Shown in pieces: positions 6,088 through 8,183 of a stretch of DNA of 8,183 bases (position 1 is the stretch's first letter; every line of letters starts with the position of its first letter). The notes beneath the pieces were generated by a model. The model was not told where the DNA came from and made no database searches. It saw only the letters and a program-made list of their open reading frames with translations. Source of the stretch: Ktedonobacterales bacterium (GTDB taxonomy: Bacteria > Chloroflexota > Ktedonobacteria > Ktedonobacterales > JADMIN01); NCBI GenBank assembly GCA_025450405.1, contig JANWHL010000072.1, positions 1-8,183 on the forward strand. The letters are read 5' to 3'. The position numbers and the translations under genes are program-made.

Positions 6088-7002
6088 CTAGACCGAGGTG
6101 GCTTGGGCACCGGCCTCGACCAACGCGTCGCGCGCGGCCTCGGGCTGGCTCAGGTAGGCCAGCACGATCTCCTCGAGGGTCGCTGGCCGCGACTTCCAGC
6201 CCGCTGGCGCTGGGCCTCGGCCGCGCGCCAGCAGTTCGGTCCGTGGACCACCCTCCATCGTGTCGATCACGGCATGCGTGGCGTCGAGCGCCGCGACGCC
6301 GTCACTCGGGCCGCTGAAGACCGCGTGCTCGGGCAGAAGATCGGCGATCTCACCGGCAATGCGCACCTGGGAAGCGGAGAGGATGATGAGGTAGTTACAG
6401 ACGCGTTCCAGGTCGCCGACGATGTGCGATGAGAGCACCACCGTGAGGCCCTGCTCCTCAACCGCGAGCGTGAGCGCGCGCAGGAACTCGCGACGCGCCA
6501 GCGGATCGAGGCTCGCCAGCGGCTCGTCCAGCAGCACAAGCTCAGGCCGCTTCGCGAGTGCCAGCGCCAGGGCCACCTGCGCTTGTTGGCCGCCCGAGAG
6601 ACTGCCGGCGCGCTGCTCAGGCGGGATGCCGAGCCGCCGCAGCCGCCGCGCCGCCAGGTCGCCGTCCCAGCGCGGGTTGAGCTTGCGCCCCAAGATGACA
6701 TGCTCTTCAACAGTCATGCCGCGATAGAGCGGATGATCCTGGGCGACGAAGCCGATCCGCGGCAACACGGACCGCGGCCGTTCCCGCGGGGCGTCGCCGA
6801 AGACGCGCACGTTGCCGCCGGATGGCGCGAGCAGGCCCACCGCCAGATGCAGCAGGGTCGTCTTGCCGGCGCCGTTGGGACCAACTAGCGCGGCGACACG
6901 CCCGGCGGGCAGGGTGAAGGAGCAGTCGCGCAGTGCCCAGCGCCGGCCGTAGCGGCGCCGCAGTTGTGCCGCCTCGAGGGCGGCGCGGTCACGTGTGTCC
7001 AT
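6088..7002 (-). CDS. ABC exporter ATP-binding protein
   Basis: This 304-residue cytoplasmic ATPase drives an ABC-2 type exporter. It shows Walker A GPNGAGKTT (41-49), Q-loop glutamine Q88 in GFVAQDHPLY, the signature LSGGQ (135-139), Walker B LVLLDEP with D159-E160, the D-loop SLD (164-166) and the switch histidine H193 in SSH. After the nucleotide domain comes a C-terminal extension of about 100 residues (ending QATSV) common in ATPases of drug or lantibiotic exporters, probably contacting the permease. The ATG at 7002 is chosen because it gives the family's usual N-terminus; AGGGG lies 11 bases upstream, a weak site. An in-frame ATG at 7089 would add 29 residues that do not look like the family and has no ribosome site. 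The permease gene follows after 18 bases. The promoter region is shared with the divergent two-component operon, which suggests control by it. Confidence 0.94.
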   Translation of the reverse strand: MDTRDRAALEAAQLRRRYGRRWALRDCSFTLPAGRVAALVGPNGAGKTTLLHLAVGLLAPSGGNVRVFGDAPRERPRSVLPRIGFVAQDHPLYRGMTVEEHVILGRKLNPRWDGDLAARRLRRLGIPPEQRAGSLSGGQQAQVALALALAKRPELVLLDEPLASLDPLARREFLRALTLAVEEQGLTVVLSSHIVGDLERVCNYLIILSASQVRIAGEIADLLPEHAVFSGPSDGVAALDATHAVIDTMEGGPRTELLARGRGPAPAGWKSRPATLEEIVLAYLSQPEAARDALVEAGAQATSV

Positions 7003-7137
7003 CTGGTGCGTTTCCCCTTTCGTCGCGTGGACCAACTCGTGGCGTCTCGGGGCGGGCGGCACCCGGCCGCCGATATCCCACTGAGTCACGGCGCGCGGGG
7101 CTTTTCCCCGCCGGCACGGACAACGTTAGCGGGCGGA

Positions 7138-7155
7138 GATGACGTGGCCATGACA
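7138..7155 (-). promoter_or_regulatory. Two leftward response-regulator half-sites (11-bp spacing) before the ABC operon
   Basis: On the minus strand TGTCATG begins at 7155 and CGTCATC begins exactly 11 bases later at 7144, ending at 7138. They match the TGTCATC units of the nearby rightward array but point towards the ABC genes. Nine bases further, TAACGT (7128-7123) is a possible -10, an arrangement like PhoB-type boxes that replace a -35. The -10 is weak and the leader to ATG 7002 would be about 115 bases. Confidence 0.45.
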
Positions 7156-7169
7156 CGCCGACGGCGCTC

Positions 7170-7209
7170 TGTCATCCGCGTGTCATCCTGGTGTCATCCC
7201 CATGTCATC
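7170..7209 (+). promoter_or_regulatory. Four TGTCATC direct repeats at exact 11-bp period, probable response-regulator binding array
   Basis: TGTCATC starts at 7170, 7181, 7192 and 7203. All four copies are identical over seven bases, and the four-base spacers differ, so the repetition is not simple sequence duplication. An 11-bp step puts every copy on the same face of the helix. OmpR/PhoB-family regulators bind such head-to-tail repeats as dimers, and the classical Pho box is built on TGTCA units 11 bp apart. The array lies just upstream of the predicted promoter of a gene for exactly this regulator family, so direct autoregulation is the simplest reading. Confidence 0.8.
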
Positions 7210-7214
7210 TGGGC

Positions 7215-7244
7215 GTGACATGCTCAATGCTGTCGGCGTAGAAT
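7215..7244 (+). promoter_or_regulatory. Promoter of the two-component operon
   Basis: GTGACA at 7215-7220 and TAGAAT at 7239-7244 are separated by 18 bases and each match the sigma-70 hexamers in five of six positions. Transcription would start near 7251, giving a leader of about 40 bases. The four-copy repeat array ends 5 bases before the -35, the usual position for an activator that touches RNA polymerase. Confidence 0.55.
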
Positions 7245-7291
7245 GCGGTCGTTCGCGGGGATAGCCGCCGAGATCGAGAGGAGCGAGGCCC

Positions 7292-7966
7292 TTGCGTCTC
7301 CTGCTCGTGGAGGACAACCGGCGGCTCAGCGCGGCGCTGAAAGCTACCCTGTGCGACGCCGGCTATGCGGTCGACGCGGCGTACGACGGGCCCGAGGGCG
7401 AAGCTCTCGCGCGGGCCGCGTCCTACGACGCGGTGATTCTTGACGTGATGCTGCCCGACCGCGACGGCTTGACGGTCTGCCGCTCGCTGCGCCAGTGGCG
7501 CGTGAACGCCCCGATCATCATGCTGACGGCGCGCGACACCGTGCGCGATCGTGTGAGTGGGCTCGACAGTGGGGCGGACGACTATCTCGTGAAGCCGTTC
7601 GCGCTCGGCGAGCTGCTGGCGCGGCTGCGCGCCCTGCTGCGCCGTGACATGGACCGGAAGACGGGGTATCTTGAAGTCGGCGATCCGCGGCTGGATCCGG
7701 CGACGCACGACGTCGAGCGCGCCGGGCGGCCCATCGAGCTGACGCCGCGGCTGGTGGCGCTGCTCGAGTACTTCATGCGTCACCCCAATCAGGTCCTTAC
7801 CCGCGACCAGATCGAGAGCCACACTTGGAGCTACGACTTCGAGGCGTCATCCAATGTGGTTGACGTCTACGTGCGGCGGCTCCGCCTCCGCATTGATGAT
7901 CCCTTCGAGACCAGGCTGCTGGAGACGGTGCGCGGCGTCGGCTATCGGCTGCGCGTCCCGTCGTGA
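7292..7966 (+). CDS. OmpR/PhoB-family DNA-binding response regulator
   Basis: This 224-residue protein has a receiver domain (about 1-115) and a winged-helix DNA-binding domain (about 125-222). In the receiver the acidic pair E7-D8, phosphoacceptor D51 (in LDVMLPDRDG), switch residue T79 (in IIMLTARD) and invariant K101 (in YLVKPF) are all present, so it should be phosphorylated normally. The effector domain shows the family pattern LTPRLVALLEYFMRHPNQVLTRDQI and SNVVDVYVRRLRLRID, ending in the VRGVGYRL wing. The start is TTG at 7292, with AGGAG at 7279-7283 eight bases upstream, and it places the receiver's first strand (RLLLVEDN) right at the N-terminus. The kinase gene follows after 12 bases. 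The repeat array upstream is its most likely binding site, and the divergent ABC exporter is a likely target. The sensed signal is unknown. Confidence 0.96.
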   Translation: MRLLLVEDNRRLSAALKATLCDAGYAVDAAYDGPEGEALARAASYDAVILDVMLPDRDGLTVCRSLRQWRVNAPIIMLTARDTVRDRVSGLDSGADDYLVKPFALGELLARLRALLRRDMDRKTGYLEVGDPRLDPATHDVERAGRPIELTPRLVALLEYFMRHPNQVLTRDQIESHTWSYDFEASSNVVDVYVRRLRLRIDDPFETRLLETVRGVGYRLRVPS

Positions 7967-7978
7967 CCGGAGATCTCC

Positions 7979-8183
7979 ATGTGCCGCCTCGTCCGTGCCC
8001 TTCTCCCCCAAACGTCTCCACGCGCCGCGCGCCGGTCCTTCGGCGGCGTGCGGTCATTCCTGGGCGGCGTGCGGTCATTCCTGGGCGGCGTGCGCGTCCG
8101 CCTGACGGTGTGGTACCTGGCGATTCTCGCGGTGGTCTTCGTGGTCTTCGGCGGCGTTGTCTCGGCCACCGCGGTCCAGCAAG
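7979..8183 (+). CDS. Sensor histidine kinase, N-terminal fragment (runs off the window)
   Basis: Sixty-eight residues are visible. ATG 7979 has GGAG at 7969-7972, six bases upstream, and starts 12 bases after the regulator's stop, so the two genes form an operon. A basic cytoplasmic arm (about 1-41) is followed by VRVRLTVWYLAILAVVFVVFGG, a very common opening of membrane-bound sensor kinases whose first helix begins near residue 42. The arm contains a seven-residue motif, VRSFLGG, repeated at 24-30 and 31-37 by a 21-bp tandem duplication. The catalytic domains lie outside the window, so kinase identity rests on the helix sequence and its place after a response regulator. Starting later, at the GTG of VRVRLT, would also give a normal kinase. 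Confidence 0.82.
   Translation, partial: MCRLVRALLPQTSPRAARRSFGGVRSFLGGVRSFLGGVRVRLTVWYLAILAVVFVVFGGVVSATAVQQ
8042..8094 (+). repeat. 21-bp tandem repeat inside the histidine kinase gene
   Basis: A 21-base unit beginning GGCGGCGTGCGG and ending TCATTCCTG occurs identically at 8042-8062 and 8063-8083, followed by 11 bases of a third copy (8084-8094). A degenerate copy precedes it (CGGTCCTTC before 8042). Since 21 is a multiple of three, copy changes would add or remove seven residues without shifting the frame. Confidence 0.85.

Noticed and set aside
4948..6432. A 494-codon open frame on the plus strand
   Set aside because: It lies antisense to the ABC permease and ATPase genes, crosses gene boundaries, and its translation is an Arg/Gln/Glu-rich string with no motif. 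It is a by-product of GC-rich codon use on the opposite strand.
7003..7089. Longer ABC ATPase start at ATG 7089
   Set aside because: No ribosome site precedes it and the extra 29 residues come before the usual N-terminus of this ATPase family.
7095..7111. Small hairpin GCGGGG-CTTTT-CCCCGC in the ABC leader
   Set aside because: A 6-bp stem with a 5-base loop is common by chance in GC-rich DNA and no alternative structure or leader peptide was found to make an attenuator.
7170..7209. CRISPR array or phage attachment repeats
   Set aside because: The units are only 7 bases at 11-bp steps, far too short for CRISPR, and no integrase or Cas gene is nearby; a regulator-binding array explains them better.

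Overview
The window is a high-GC stretch of ordinary bacterial chromosome with tightly packed genes, good Shine-Dalgarno sites and frequent GTG/TTG starts. The organism cannot be named from sequence alone. The G+C-rich codon use, the long N-terminal extension on RarA, the C/G-tract intergenic repeat and the style of the ABC-2 permease would fit a member of the Chloroflexota (Thermomicrobia/Ktedonobacteria-like). A high-GC actinobacterium is the main alternative. This placement is inference, at moderate to low confidence. I see no rRNA, tRNA, CRISPR array, insertion sequence or phage gene.

Layout. (1) 112-1623 (+): rarA (mgsA), an AAA+ ATPase of stalled replication forks, behind an extended -10 promoter. 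(2) 1624-1822: a convergent intergenic region with a 26-bp perfect GC-rich palindrome and short direct repeats, probably a bidirectional terminator or dispersed repeat. (3) 1823-2710 (-): a class I SAM-dependent methyltransferase of unknown substrate, GTG start. (4) 2711-2932: a divergent promoter region in which two TTGACA -35 boxes face away from each other, with a dyad over the start of the rightward transcript. (5) 2933-4486 and 4470-5072 (+): a 14-helix-type DHA2 drug exporter and a TetR repressor, overlapping by 17 bases. The regulator starts at TTG inside the exporter gene, so this looks like an efflux cassette that represses itself. (6) 5098-7002 (-): an ABC exporter made of an ATPase (6088-7002) and an ABC-2 type permease (5098-5970). 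The natural start of the permease, with its own ribosome site at 6069, is followed at codon 3 by an in-frame TAA. (7) 7003-7291: a divergent control region with four TGTCATC copies at exactly 11-bp steps facing right and two related half-sites at 11-bp spacing facing left. (8) 7292-7966 and 7979-8183 (+): an OmpR/PhoB-family response regulator (TTG start) and the N-terminus of its sensor histidine kinase, cut by the window edge.

How the genes may work together. Two independent stress or export circuits lie side by side: a TetR-controlled MFS pump with a divergent methyltransferase, and a two-component system divergent from an ABC exporter. The 11-bp direct-repeat array resembles PhoB-type boxes and sits where the encoded response regulator could control both its own operon and the ABC operon. 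The apparent nonsense codon in the permease raises the question of whether that exporter still works. No wholly new system was recognised; the control array and the disrupted permease start are the points most worth checking.
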